Positions 23,924 through 63,918 of a stretch of DNA of 64,000 nt are shown piece by piece. Position numbers and translations under genes: made by a program. Numbering within the stretch: the first letter of the stretch is position 1; every line of letters begins with the position of its first letter. The notes beneath the pieces were generated by a model that saw only the letters and a list, made by a program, of their open reading frames with translations, did not search any database and was not told the origin of the DNA. The stretch is taken from contig MNCI01005835.1 in NCBI GenBank assembly GCA_015680685.1, forward strand, positions 164,996-228,995. The letters run 5' to 3'. This DNA comes from Gnetum montanum. Taxonomy: Eukaryota > Streptophyta > Gnetopsida > Gnetales > Gnetaceae.

Positions 23924-26686
23924 CTAGTTATACACCACCAATTTTCCATCTATCACCGTTATTGATTTAATTAATTGTGTGGTAGCACATCTAACACTGG
24001 TGATAGTCTTGTTTGGATCATTCAGAGATGTATCTTTATCTGGAATTGAAGGTATTTCCATTTTAGGGGGTCCAGATGTGTTTGCTTCTTCTTCTTGATT
24101 TTCTATCTTAATTCCCAAGTCTCTTTGTTTAATATCCTTTTCTCGTGTATAATCAAAGTGTAAAATATCTGTATCTAAGTCCTCTATTTGTTCCATTTTC
24201 TAAAGTCTAGAACTGATAAGTAAATCAATTGCATCCATGCATCTTTGAAATAATTTTAAACTCTCATTTGCATGCCACAAGGTATCTTCTGGTTTAATGG
24301 CTACTACGTAGACTAGTTTTTTTCACACAATTGTTCCTTAGCTTTGTTATGGATTATGTTAATATTTTGAATTTCCAGTCCACAACTGCATCCTTTACTA
24401 TTAGTAGTAATGCATGGATTCTTTTGTCTCTCCATAATGATAGGTTCATCATTTTTGTCAGGTATTGGAGCAACGATGGATGTTGGCCTTTGCGTATGAT
24501 TGGAAGACACTGGTTGTGAAAACAAGGGTGTTGCACTTGATTGGCATTGTGCTAGTTTGGATGAGTTAATAGGTCCACAAGTGTTGTGCTTACGTGTGGA
24601 AACTGTTCTAAGGAAAGGACGTTTCTAAGATTGTCATGGAGATCTACTGGCATTATAATTTCTATGTATGTTCGCAGCACAAGTGGCATTCTCTCGTTGA
24701 TGTCATGGTTCTAAACCTTCTTGTATTGTTGGTGGTGACATATGGTGGAGGGAAGTATGAGAATATTGAGGATATGATGAAGGATGAAAGGTGTGAGGTG
24801 GTGACCTCATAGAAGATGTTGCGGGATGATGATATTCAAGAGAGTGGTAGTACTGATTTGAGGTAGAGGAAGTGGAACTAGTTGGGGAAACAGGTTGTTG
24901 AACATAATATCTATATGGGTTTAGCTAACAATAAGTGTAGTCCTAGTTTGATGATGGCCTCTCCCAAGACTGTGGGTTTTGCCATTGTGGTTAATAGTAG
25001 TGTTGAGGGCTGATAAGAAGTCCCACTAGGATGGTACCAGTTGGTTGTAGGACTATTTATAATTACCTTGTGAGTAAGGTAATTTCCTAGGCATTTTCTT
25101 TTATATGAACTTGGGATTCAATGCAAAAGCCCAATACTCATGTAGATGTAACATGACTAGGCAATAGCCCTTCGGATGATCATATATGTAGATGTCACAT
25201 CCATCATCTTCTTCGGTGGTTGAGTCTATAGCCTCTTCTTCTACAACCATTTTCCCTTTCTGCTAATCAATGTTATTACCTATTTCTTGGTCCCTTTTCC
25301 TTCTTTTGTTGTGGTCACTTGATTTGTTTTGCATTACTCTCTCCTTTACGATTTCTACACAAGTTGTAACTTTCTCATTTATCCATTCCAACATCTTATC
25401 TAGCTTTGCTTCAAGCTCATCAATAGACTTTTGTATCGACAAGGTTTGTTGCAAAATCACCTCATCAAGAGTTGCTTCTTTCTCCTTACCATAGATGTGG
25501 ACTTTCTTCTTTTGAAGAGTTGGATCCCAGTGATATTTCTCAACATTCTTCCAATTTACATGGCTCTCCTTCTTCTTTTTCCACATGCTCGATTAGCTCT
25601 TGGATCTGATGGGTTTGTAGCTTATATAATTGACCTTGAGCATACATTCTAAGGATATCCCTTGTTTCATTACAAAGCCCATCTATTGTGTGGAAAAGTT
25701 GCTCTTCCTCAAAGAAACCATGGCCTAGGCATCTATTTAGTAGAGAATAATATCTATCTAGGGCCATGTTCAATTGTTCATGTTATTCTTGTCTCCATCC
25801 TTGGATCTATCTCCTCAGGTTGAACACCCTATCTCCTCAGGTTGAACACCCTCGCATAGGTTTGGTATTTCTCGTGAAAGAGTTCCAACATTGTGGACCA
25901 TCACCGAATTGAGTTTGGTTTCAACAATCTATACCACACTTTGGATTTGTTTATTAGTATCCTAGGGAAGAGCTTAAGCTTTTGAAACCCACTTTCAATG
26001 TTGTGTAACACACAAGCATCATGGAAGACTTGTAAGTGATGTCCTGGATCACAATCATAGCCTATCGAAAATTTAGGGATATTATTCATATCGATCTTTT
26101 TTAGGCAACTTCCCATGTGATGATGGTGGGGTATCTTAACTACCTCTATGATCTGCATCAAGCTCTTAGTGGCCAACAAGGGTTCATCGTCATCAAACAT
26201 GTCATGGTGAAAATTTCTATTTCTATCCATCTCATTATGACGATTCTATCTATGTTCTTGTGGATGTCTTTGATTTTGCTCGTGGTTTCGATTTCTATTT
26301 TTATTTGGACCTCATAGTGGAGTTTTCTCTGTAAACCTACTTTCATCTTTGTTAGAACTAGATGTTGAAGAGGAAGAGGAAGATGAGGAACTAAAAGGAT
26401 TGCCATGGCTTCTATGATGTTCCCCATGGTCCTTGGATTTATCTTTTTCAGGTTTAGAAAAGGTCCTAGGCCTTGAGGCCTTCCTTGGTCCAAAACTTAC
26501 TTCATCTCCTCTAGGGTTGTTTGCCTTAGGTGAATGTAGTCTGTGAGTGTCGTCAAGGTGATCATGAACATATGAAACCCCTACATGAAGTTGGTCACTC
26601 CAATGTTCCTCAACATATATCTCATTAGTTCTCCAATGAATATTCTCGCCATACAATGCATTATCACTTTCTTGTGAAAGAGACAT
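23924..26686 (-). pseudogene. Athila-like gag of element C, frame-broken
   Basis: Read on the minus strand: N-terminal Ser-rich piece (26,312-26,686), then 25,901-26,230 with DMNNIPKFSIGYDCDPGHHL, which matches the start of gag A, then 25,540-25,773 with MALDRYYSLLNRCLGHGFFE, then a coiled coil (25,263-25,586). The zinc knuckle near 25,150-25,205 reads CDIYIYDHPKGYC, so its second Cys has become Tyr. The Pro/Ser tail region (24,313-24,800) resembles gag A, and 23,924-24,196 is an extra acidic segment not seen in A. A 22-bp exact tandem duplication (25,809-25,852) shifts the frame between two pieces. Confidence 0.85.
25809..25852. repeat. 22-bp exact tandem duplication inside gag C
   Basis: ATCTCCTCAGGTTGAACACC plus two bases occurs twice back to back. 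Because 22 is not a multiple of 3 it breaks the gag frame. Confidence 0.92.
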
Positions 26687-26793
26687 TGTTGTTGGTTTAT
26701 GATGTGTGTGATTTAATATTGTTTGAAAGATAAATCGTGAATGTGTTTACAGTGATCATGTATAATATAACTAATCTAGATAACTAGCACCAT

Positions 26794-26810
26794 CCCTAGC
26801 AACAATGCCA
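26794..26810 (-). other. Primer-binding site of element C (tRNA-Asp type)
   Basis: One base after the LTR, the minus strand reads TGGCATTGTTGCTAGGG. The plant tRNA-Asp complement is TGGCGCCGTTGCCGGGG; all differences are C-to-T or G-to-A changes, as expected from methylation-driven decay. Confidence 0.75.
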
Positions 26811-26811
26811 A

Positions 26812-27746
26812 TGATGAGCGACTAGGTACCCCTACGTCCAATCATACGAATCACAAGCTTTCATGCACAATCCGATTGAATTTCGTAAATGGGACTAATT
26901 GTGCATCTAGATCATTATGTATTGATCGCAGTTTGCTGTCTTCCCACTTGGACTAGTGGTAGCTTTGTCACGTATGGTTTAGTCCAAAGTGAGGCATATG
27001 ATAATTGATGTTGTTCAGCCCTAAGCTATCCTAATGGTAATACAGAAATTAATTATTTAATCTAATTAACAATGGAAAGTAAAGTCTAAACTAGCCTACG
27101 AGTGATGAGTGTCCATTCCCAACTTGCCATACATGTTTTGAACCCATGTATCCACTACTAGGATTACCAAGCGCTATGCTACTGGGCGAACCAAACAATA
27201 ACGCTACTGGGCAAACCAAGTGAATACCCATTTACGCTCGAAACTGGTCACACTCATTCCACAAATTCATTAATATGCATGGAAATGTAAATATTAACTA
27301 AGTACATGAAAAGTAAATTGCATGGAAAGTATATCTAATCTAAGTCAAAGTGCTACAATGAATAAGAATCAATCCCGATCTTATTGTCGTTCATGGAATA
27401 TGTTCAGGTACATTGCCACTCGAATAAGACTTTGTACAACTAACTTAGATCCACACGGCAAGCACTCACTGATTGTTCTCTAAGATTACAAAATAAAACT
27501 ACAAGAGTTCAATTACTCTATTAACTAATTGACTCCCAAATTGTGTGCCCAAGTGTTATATTTATAGGTCGGCACACATCCCCCGATATCAGATATCTGA
27601 TAACATAGCATGTGATCCAATATTGGATATGCAATATTGTGTATCCGATATTGGAGCCAAGATATCAAAGCTAGCCAAAAATTGGTTTTTTGTCAAACAA
27701 ATGCTATATAGCATCAACGATATCCCAGCCAACTGATGATTCATCA
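26812..27746 (-). repeat. 5' LTR of element C (935 bp)
   Basis: Same ends as the 3' LTR (TGATGAGCGACTAGGTACCC ... AACTGATGATTCATCA as read on the plus strand). It lacks most of the GATATC units present in the 3' LTR. Confidence 0.9.
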
Positions 27747-28962
27747 CCTAGGGTTTGTTGTTTCACAATGGAAGCAAAGGTTTATTTGTAATTAATATCC
27801 TTCCTTTGTGTAAAAACTCAAACAACCAATCAAGCCTTCTACTTATCCATGGTGTTATCAACCTTTCTTTTAATATAACAAACCCATTTACTTATCAACA
27901 TTTTCATTTGTGATGAACTCTAAACAAGTTCCCAAGCAACATTCTTTATCAACATATTATATTCTAGTTTCATTGCATCATAACAATCTTTATTTTACAT
28001 ATCCTCTTACACACTCGTGGGTTCACCTACTTCAAATATCATTTCAAAGTCATTTAGGTCAAAATAATCTTTAGTAACAAACAATTTTTCACTTCTAAGC
28101 CTTTTATAGGCATTTCAGTTACATGTTTAAATCTTTTAACTAATTTTTAAACCATTGTGATTGCTAATGTATAGAGGAATCTTTGGTATTACATTCTTCA
28201 TTTGTACCAACTTCTTCATTATTTTTATTCAAGATCACAAATGGATGAGAGTCATTTTTTGTATTACCAAGGCTCATCATAGAAGCTTCAACCAATTTTT
28301 GACTCATGATGTGATTTGATTTATATGAAATAATTTATCAGATAATACATTACATGATTCAACAAATTTATGATCCTTAATATTCCATACTTAGTAGTCT
28401 ATGTGATCTAATGAATAACCAAATAGTAATCCTCCTTGGCCTTGGGGTCCAACTTCCTAAAATGTGCTTGAAGAATATAGATGTTACATGGTTTTCCAAA
28501 AAGGTGAAAATGAAATATTGACATATCTCAATTATTGAATCATTTTTTAATTGGAGAGATGCCATTCAAAGCTGCAGTTAGAATTCTATTAATAATAAGA
28601 ATAGAATAATATGCATTATATATATTATCATCTTTGTTATTGATCTATTCTCTTTTTTTTTTTTTTTTTTTGCAATGCCATTCTATTGTAGCTTATATGG
28701 AACCATGAATTCTTGTGTTATGCCATTAAAATTACAATAGACCTTAAATTCATTTGAAATATATTTTCCACCACCATTAAATCTCAATGTTTTTATCTTC
28801 GTAGTGTTTTCAAGTCATCTGGTTCTTTTCTTGAAATATTTGATTTTTTCTAAAATTTATGATTTATGTACCAAGTGATTCACAAAAACAACAAAATATC
28901 TTTTATTTTTTATACCTTCTGGTAATAATAAACTACATACATCTAAGTGAATAACTTCAAGT

Positions 28963-29058
28963 GGTTTTGTTATTTTGATTTTACAGCTTCTTAAAAATAG
29001 CATATGGAGTGTTTTTGTTATTTTGATTTTACAGTTTCTTAAAAATAACATATAGTGC
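28963..29058. repeat. 48-bp tandem duplication in copia integrase
   Basis: TTTTGTTATTTTGATTTTAC plus following bases recurs with a 48-bp period (28,965 and 29,013). It is in frame and doubles the segment LFLR.CKIKITK at the start of the integrase core. Confidence 0.88.
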
Positions 29059-29492
29059 ATTTTCCCAACCTTACATGCTACACAATCAAACTCTTGGTTG
29101 TCATCAAATTTGGGAATGTCATGATAGAATTGATGCATTAGATGTCATTTCATTAATTGATCTTGGTTGACTTACATATACACACACTCAACATAGTGAT
29201 CCACTATTTTTTGCAAGATACACTATAGGCAAAACTATCACCGAGTATAATGCAATATGGAGTATCATGATAATTTTTATTAAATTTAACAAGCAAACCA
29301 ACCATAATTTATTAATTGATACACCAACATCAATGTCATGAAAACTTTGTTACTAAAACCATTTTTCAACTTTAGACCAGAAATTTTCATATTCTTGTAT
29401 TTGGTAATTTTTACTAAATAATCATCCCAAAATGAGATTTTGGTCCTTTATATTTATTAAGGATAGATTATTAGTGAAATGTCATAAGGCAC

Positions 29493-29540
29493 TACAATCA
29501 ATATACATAGAACCATTACAATCAATATACATAGAACCAT
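29493..29540. repeat. 24-bp tandem duplication at the copia protease
   Basis: TACAATCAATATACATAGAA plus four bases is repeated exactly. On the minus strand it doubles GSMYIDC next to the protease active-site remnant. Confidence 0.9.
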
Positions 29541-29900
29541 CACATGTATCATTATTTACCATGAAGGCATTAAAATCCACCATGAAATGTTGTAATTCTT
29601 CCCTTCACAACATTGGTAGACTTCCATTTTGTCTCAAATTGTTTTTAAATTTTTTAATTGAGTTTTTAAAATTTATTTTAAACAAATTTATGTTATTTAA
29701 TCATGACCTTTGCCTTAGGATGATTTGGATTATCATAACGATTATCATAACAATTATCAATGTCATAGGCCCCAACAATACTAAGACCATTATCTTTTCC
29801 AATCATACTCGAGCCATACGGAAACCTTTTTACCCCGGACAAAGATGTTGCTCATCTTTGACCCCTCTCCACCCCAATTTTTAAAACTTCACTCTGTTGG

Positions 29901-30979
29901 TATATTGTTGGCAATGATTTCAAATTTTTCTTTTTAAGAGATCAAACAATTATCTAAAATCAAACGTAACAAAAAATACGTAGCCCTTTCCTGCAAATTT
30001 GCTTCATGCAAAGGAAAAAAAAATTTCAAGCACACTAAGAAATAGAAAAGTGGAATAAGAAGGATTCTATGATGACCCCATGATAAATATGTTGATATGG
30101 CAAGCCAAAGCTCTAGCTAAATAGAAAAAAATAAGATAACGGCTACACTTCCCATTATGTATTTCTCTTTGCATTTCAAGTTTTCCAGCAATGATGACAG
30201 TTGCCACGCTAAATAAGCAATGAAGTGGCCTAAATTATGAGTATCATAAAAGAATTTTCTTTTTCAATTCATTAAAATTTTCATCTATTACCTTCTTGTC
30301 GAACTGGTACAAAGAAGCAATAACAAAAAGTTAATTGTTCACAATTATTAATGGAAAGTCATTTGCAACCATCTCACTAGGCTTGATGCTCTCATATTGT
30401 AAAGTCAAGAAAATTTGTTTCTAGTATGTCCCAAGTGAGGATAGAACTCCTGCACTTCTAACGCAACCTCAACCATTTGACATGAACCGAATGTTTTGAA
30501 TAACTTAAAAAAAAAAGAGGATGTATTGAACATAAAAACATGCGACTAAGAAAATAAACACATCCCCAATGCAATACTGTCCAACACCGTTGACAAGAAA
30601 GGTTTGGTTGGCTTTATTTCATATCTAAGAAACTTGAATTTCATATTCCATAAGATCCCTTCCTATAGTTACTGAAAAATAAGAGTGAACCTTAATGAAT
30701 AGAAGATTCAATCAGAAGTCTTTAGTCAAAACCGTGCTTAGGTAGGATACCAAACTTATTTATGGTACAGTACGCTATAGAGCTTAGTATAAATTGTGAT
30801 GCTATGGCATCTCTACTTTCATTGATTGCAAGACATCAAGACTGAATACCTACTTGAGATTTCCATTAATGGGCTAATATGGAAAAGATCTCTAAAGAGG
30901 CTGAAACTCACAGGAAACAGTAAAGAACTTTCACATAAAGGAATTGACAAGTAGCAAATCATGGTATCCCTTGAGAGCA
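29901..30979. other. Region between copia remnant and GSH2 stop
   Basis: No conserved coding sequence. The part next to the GSH2 stop is presumably its 3' untranslated region, but no polyadenylation signal could be assigned with confidence. No copia LTR or primer site was found. Confidence 0.4.
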
Positions 30980-58978
<27,999 letters not shown>

Positions 58979-58984
58979 CTATTT

Positions 58985-60320
58985 CATAAATATCAAAATT
59001 AAGCATTTTCATGCTGCAGAGTAAAAAATGCACATGTTCATGCTCCAAATTAAATGCTTCAGGATATGCCATCAAGGCCTAACTGCGAATGCACTAAGCT
59101 AAGGCAGAATACAACATATGCACCAAAAGTAAACAGGAATAATTTATTTATTTACTAATACACACACATATGCAGTGCTCTTATTTTCATCCTTTAATAC
59201 GATACCACTATTATACCTTATAAGATTAAAAGTCTTTTTTACTCTTACGGAAATTGAACCGAGACAACCAAGTGTATCAAAAGCTCTTTACACTTGGGTT
59301 GTAGGTTCAAGCTGACTTGCTTTTCAATATTATAAGTTTTGAATCCTAAGCTTAACCTTTTGCGATAGAGAACAAATTTTGTAAACAAGAGCTAAGAGTA
59401 TTTAGAAAAGTTTTGGCTTTTCATCTATGAGTTTTAAAGTCACATGCAGTATTAGCTAGGTTAAAAGGAGAAACGTCAACATCTGGGGGCTTAATTTAGA
59501 GCTTAAATGGCATCTAGAAGAGCCACTGAAGACGAAAAGCTTGTTTTAATGGTGGGACCAGGAACATTCAATTATTCTTAATGGCAGAAAAGCCAAACTT
59601 AGCATGTAATAAGTGAGTTTAGCATTGTATCAACAATAAAGTTCCAGCTCAACATCAAGTTAGGGGCTTCGAATCTAAATGAGAATCTACATATCAGATA
59701 TGAATTGTAACGTTTGGCTTCAATTTTTGGCATTTGCCACATCACCCTGTTGGTTTTTATGAACAGAGACAAGAAGTAAAGAGACTGAAGTTATGAAATG
59801 TTAGCTTGACATACAAAAATATATGAGCTCAGTTAAGATAAAGAAATAGAATTAGACTTGAGCAGAAAAAGGTTGGAAATCAAGTACGTGTTTAGGGCCT
59901 TCATCTAGATGAGAAGATATCATCTAAATGGATTAAAAAGACGTGATTTTAAGCTCTACAACAGCAGTGAAGCTTGATGAATTTTTAAAAGAAGCCAACT
60001 CAGCATGGAGCTCTTCATTGTCTTAGCATATTTTCTCTTCATTGTTCTTGGAGTTAAGCAACAAGAATGGGCAGCCCAGGCAATGGCAGCAGAGGCAGAA
60101 CAAAAACGCCTAAAGGAGGAGGCTCTACAACAGCATGAGGATGAGGGACTGTCCAATGCCACATTGGACAGCCCTTGAAGCCATATTTGAAGGTTCACAT
60201 TCCTGTTGTTGTCTTGGATGATCTTCCAAGTACTTATGAATTTTGTTTTATATGTTGCATTTCGTAGTTTCACGTTTGAACTTGGTTTTAATTGTTAGTT
60301 GATGGTTATGCTCCTTGTAG
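58985..60320. other. Upstream GSH2 intron, left part
   Basis: No GSH2 exon and no retroelement domain recognised. At 60,060-60,178 a short plus-strand frame, WAAQAMAAEAEQKRLKEEAL, resembles the coil of J1 (QEAAAREEQKRLQEE) and could be a remnant of the same family. Confidence 0.4.
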
Positions 60321-61468
60321 TGCCTGAACCTCAACCAAACGCTCCAACCTCTACGTTTCACATGGAACCATGGGTTGAGGTTCCTAACAAAACGGAGTTT
60401 ATATGTGGGATGGCCAAAGACATGATTGATCAGTTGCAACAGATTGCTCCCGATGTTGGTAAGAACCTTAGCTTATTTTGTCTTTAATTGCTTTTATTGT
60501 TTATGCATTTTTGTTGTTTCAGTTTCATGATCTTTTAAGTCTTATGGTTATATGGTTTTAGTTGTTTAAAAGGTTTTTTTGGTCATTTTGTTATTCACTG
60601 TTTACTAGTTTTATGTGTTCACCCTTGCTGTATTACTTGCAGTGTCCAAGGTTGGATGGGATTCCAACCATGCCATTGAGATTGACAGACTACCCATCCT
60701 ACCACCCAAAGTGGAAAATGTTCCACAGAAGTTATATGAGAGTGCCACTGAATGTGCACTTTCATGTGTCAAAACTTCGTGGGAAAGCCAACACTCCAAT
60801 GAGTTCCTATGAGAACAAGTTGTAACATTGAAAAAGCGGACCAAGCAATAGGTGGAGGAGATTATAGACCTTAAGGATCGCAAAGAGTTTGTGGAAGCCC
60901 AAGTGGCTAACAAAGACTCCTTGCGAATTAAGGAGATAGAATGGTCACAGTATTGGAATGACATCCATAGCAAGGTTGCTCTTTCTAGGAGCCTTGCAGA
61001 GCAGGAGTTAGAGATGGACCTATTGGCTCGCAAAGCCAAGGAGTGGAGGGACTATTGTGCTTGGATCCTTGAGTGGGGCCAAGCACAAAAGGACCACAAA
61101 AAGAAATACAAGGCCAAACGGGAGAGTTACCTAAAGTGGCTACAAGAAGAATCCATAGAGAGGCAAAAGCTAGAGCTGTTCGTGAAGGAAATCAACACAA
61201 GGGATGCCTTCAAGCTATTTGAAGGCTCTTTGGTGGTTGCTAATTCCCCCACTCCTTAGGTCACTACCAATTCCGAGAAGGTGACCATTGCTACCTTTTC
61301 GTAGGAGCCGCCTACATGGACTGACATCAAGGAGAGAAACATCTTGATTGGTGTTAATCTTGGGGAAGTGGATTGGGGCCAACATGAACAAAGACCAAAT
61401 TCTCCATCGTCTAGAGGTTGGTCTGTGGAACTTCCCCACAGAAGATGCTGCCCCCAAATCTTCCTAGG
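60321..61468 (+). pseudogene. Unidentified spliced coding remnant
   Basis: One reading frame runs through two segments joined by a plausible intron (GTAAGA at 60,459, TTACTTGCAG ending 60,642). The first (60,321-60,458) carries MEPWVEVPNKTEFICGMAKD. The second starts VSKVGWDSNHAIEIDRLPIL. It continues past two stops into a 135-codon coiled-coil stretch (60,852-61,259: EWRDYCAWILEWGQAQKDHK). It ends near 61,468 in the same frame after two more stops. I do not recognise the family. A short frame at 61,603-61,665 (MSDSSGPSGQDVGDDTPPP) follows a possible acceptor. It may be a mobile-element protein or a decayed host gene. Confidence 0.45.
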
Positions 61469-61851
61469 TTTGTTTGTTTTTAATTTGTGTTTTAATAGAT
61501 TTTAGTTTATATTGTTTTCGTTTTGTTATGTTTTGAACTACATAGGTTACTAATTGTATTTGCTTTTTTTTTTTGGTTGTATTTCGCTATTGCAAGCTAT
61601 GAGTGACAGTAGTGGCCCCAGTGGCCAAGATGTTGGTGATGACACTCCTCCTCCAATTGTACCTTAGGCCCATCAGTTTGGCTATATCCTTGGCTACCTC
61701 AGTCATGTCTGCTATGATGTTGCTGTTATCACTATTTTTTATTGGCTATTTCTAGTCGTTGATTGTTATGAGATGGTTTATTATACTTTATTTGTTTTAT
61801 TGCTGCACAGTGCAACCGTGGCTATTAAACTGTTATCTATTATATATTCTT

Positions 61852-61852
<1 letters not shown>

Positions 61853-61916
<64 letters not shown>
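61853..61916. repeat. Long poly(T) tract
   Basis: Sixty-odd T interrupted once by AA. It could be the reverse-strand tail of a retroposon, but no body or TSD was identified. Confidence 0.85.
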
Positions 61917-61917
<1 letters not shown>

Positions 61918-62540
61918 TATTGTTTGTTGATTAAACTTTCATCCCACTGTGTGACTATGGCTGTGAGTTATGGACATTTTGTTATAATTATTTTTTTAGT
62001 TTTGCTTACACCTTCTAGCATGTTCAGTTTTATGCACTTTATATATATATATATAATTTATTCATGTCATGAGGCTACGTTGATGAAATATAAAGATACA
62101 AGGCAAGGTTTTAGTAATATGTGAAAATGTGAAGTAATTAAGCAAACAAAATGTGCACTAGGGTACAACGGCTATAATAGAAATCAGGCATAGAAAGGTT
62201 ATATGTCCATTGCCAATTTAAGGCCTTGGCAATCGACTAGTCTGGGGCCTCAGCAGGCCATGGGTTCCTAGTTTTAAGCCTTCGCAGGCCATGGTAAAAT
62301 TTTTATAAGTTTTAAGTTTTAAAAGTTTTATGGTATTTTCATGTTTTATGTTTTAGAAAAGACAAGACAAAAAAGTAAATTGTCGATAAGAACAAATCAT
62401 AGGCTACGTGCAAAATAAAGCTAAAACAAGGCAACATAAAGTAACGTAATGCGATACATGTAAATAAAGTTTAAGCTAGGCTAAGAAAGTAAAAGAGAAG
62501 GGTACATGGTTATTGGCATAGGGGCAAGCAAATGGAAAAC
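61917..62540. other. Spacer before the gypsy protease region
   Basis: No gene recognised. Contains a short (TA)n tract at 62,041-62,056 and a related pair of phrases around GGCCATGG (62,258 and 62,288). Confidence 0.35.
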
Positions 62541-62545
62541 ATATG

Positions 62546-63918
62546 TCAATTGTGCAAGTGTTTCCTAATCTTCAAAAGGTTAAGAAAAGCGTATGATTTC
62601 CATTGCACGATCTTGTACTCTCCATTTCCCTCACTTATCACGTTGAAAGGGAGTTCTTCCCATACAACATCTACGATCTCATTGCTGTCAATTTTGGCCT
62701 CTTCTACTCTATCGGGCTTCTTAACTTCGTCCTTGACAATGGGAGTTTCTTCCCAAAACTCCACTTCAGACCCTTGCTCTACGTCAACATTGTTGACTAC
62801 TAAGGGAACTGCACTATCGCCATAAATGATTATTTCACCTCCCTCGTAAGGCAGGTGAATTTCTTGGTGGATGGGTGAGGAAACAACTCATAATTGAGCT
62901 AATCAAGGCCTCCCTAGGAAGAGATTGAATTCAACTACCAAGAAGTTAGCTATTGTGGAGAATTGTTCCCCCACTACGAAGTCTAAGGAGATTGAGCCTT
63001 TTACTACAACCCAAGATCCGTTAAAGGATTTGAAAGCAGAAGTAGAGGCATTTTGCATGCCTTCTATTAGACCCAACCGTTCAACAATGGTATAGGGTAT
63101 AACATTAGTGGTTGCTCCGTCATCAACATGCACCCTATGCACGTTATACTGCCCAACCCTAATTGTTACGAAGAGAGGGGCCTTCGTTGTCTCACCATCC
63201 TAATTGTTACGAAGAGAGGGGCCTTCATTGTCTCACCATCCTGGGGATTGGTTTTGACCTCACTATCACGAAACAATAGTATCATTGACTTCCTTTCTTC
63301 CCTTGGTGAAGGTGATACCATCACCATGTGAATGGACTCTTCACTAGCAAGGATGTCCTCACTAACAGGAATTGAAGTCAACATTTTTACTAGGGCCTCA
63401 CAGTAAGCAGCAGAAATCATCACCTGATCATAAAGGCTCAAAGAGGTGTTCTTTTGTTTCAAAGACTATTTCTGCTATTCCATAGCATTGAGGAAGTCTT
63501 TGTCAGTGGTTGTTGGCTTCTCATTCTTGTTGATTTTGACTTCCTCCATGCAACCCAAGATGCAAACTTCATGTTTTAGTTGTTGTGGTTTGACCTCTTT
63601 CCCCTTCCCTTGTGGATTGGGGTCCTCCCTTGGTTGACTAGTTGAAGCAGCCTAAGCGTTAGAGCTCATAAGGATGGATGAGATACGACTGGGCTTTAGT
63701 GGGCCCACCTCCTTTCATGCCTTAGCCTACTTATTGTCTCTGGTTTTGGGCTTCAACGTAGACTTCTTGTGTTGTTTACTCGGTGATTTCTTGTTGTTGT
63801 TGGGCTGAGAAGAAGTCGTTGTGTTAACCACCACAGGAGGGTGTTCGGTGGTTGTAGTTGCAAGTTTGGTTGTAACAAGAAGGGGCACTCTAATCACAAA
63901 GGGTTCCTTGGGAGGCAT
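62546..63918 (-). pseudogene. Gypsy gag-protease region, minus strand (element H)
   Basis: Read on the minus strand: a Pro/Thr/Lys-rich start at 63,727-63,918, a linker, then 63,166-63,462 (SLYDQVMISAAYCEALVKML). The protease at 62,903-63,142 has VHVDDGATTNVIPYTIVERL (D-D-G-A active site), FKSFNGSWVVVKGSISLDF, and FNLFLGRP followed by SPIHQEI. The FDGS/G.I.L/LGRPW...HQ pattern is typical of Tat/Ogre-type gypsy proteases. The piece 62,546-62,764 is acidic linker. A 41-bp duplication shifts the frame before the protease. RT would lie further left but is not present. Confidence 0.72.
63158..63239. repeat. 41-bp tandem duplication before the protease
   Basis: CCTAATTGTTACGAAGAGAG and following bases are repeated at 63,158 and 63,199 with one difference. 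On the minus strand it doubles PLFVTIR and breaks the frame, since 41 is not a multiple of 3. Confidence 0.93.

Larger units (their letters stand above)
20791..27746 (-). mobile_element. Gag-only LTR retrotransposon (copy C), complete
   Basis: About 6.96 kb with LTRs at 20,791-21,838 (3') and 26,812-27,746 (5'), a tRNA-Asp-like primer site next to the 5' LTR, a polypurine tract next to the 3' LTR, and only a gag-type coding region in between. No pol domain was found on either strand in the internal 5 kb. It is inserted in the RT of a copia element whose halves lie on either side. No matching target-site duplication is visible (flanks GTAATAT and CCTAGGG). It is the same family as copy A. Confidence 0.87.
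27747..29900 (-). pseudogene. Ty1/copia gag-pol remnant (element F), 5' part
   Basis: Read on the minus strand from the right: a protease remnant (MYIDCSAL.HFTNN, from D-S-G-A) near 29,470-29,540; pre-integrase zinc motif FDCVACKVGKMH and integrase start LEVIHLDVCSLLLPEG.K.KRYFV at 28,857-29,138; integrase end KLDPKAKE.LLFGYS near 28,400-28,470; RT start LVV.VFTQRKDINYK.TFASIVK at 27,760-27,850. The RT resumes at 20,790. The domain order PR-INT-RT is diagnostic of copia. Many frameshifts; no copia LTR recognised. Confidence 0.82.

Noticed and set aside
29432-29884. 150-codon plus-strand ORF as a gene
   Set aside because: It is antisense to the copia protease/gag remnant and includes the 24-bp duplication; no domain.
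61759-62124. ORF with long Phe run as a membrane protein
   Set aside because: The Phe run is the translation of a poly(T) tract.
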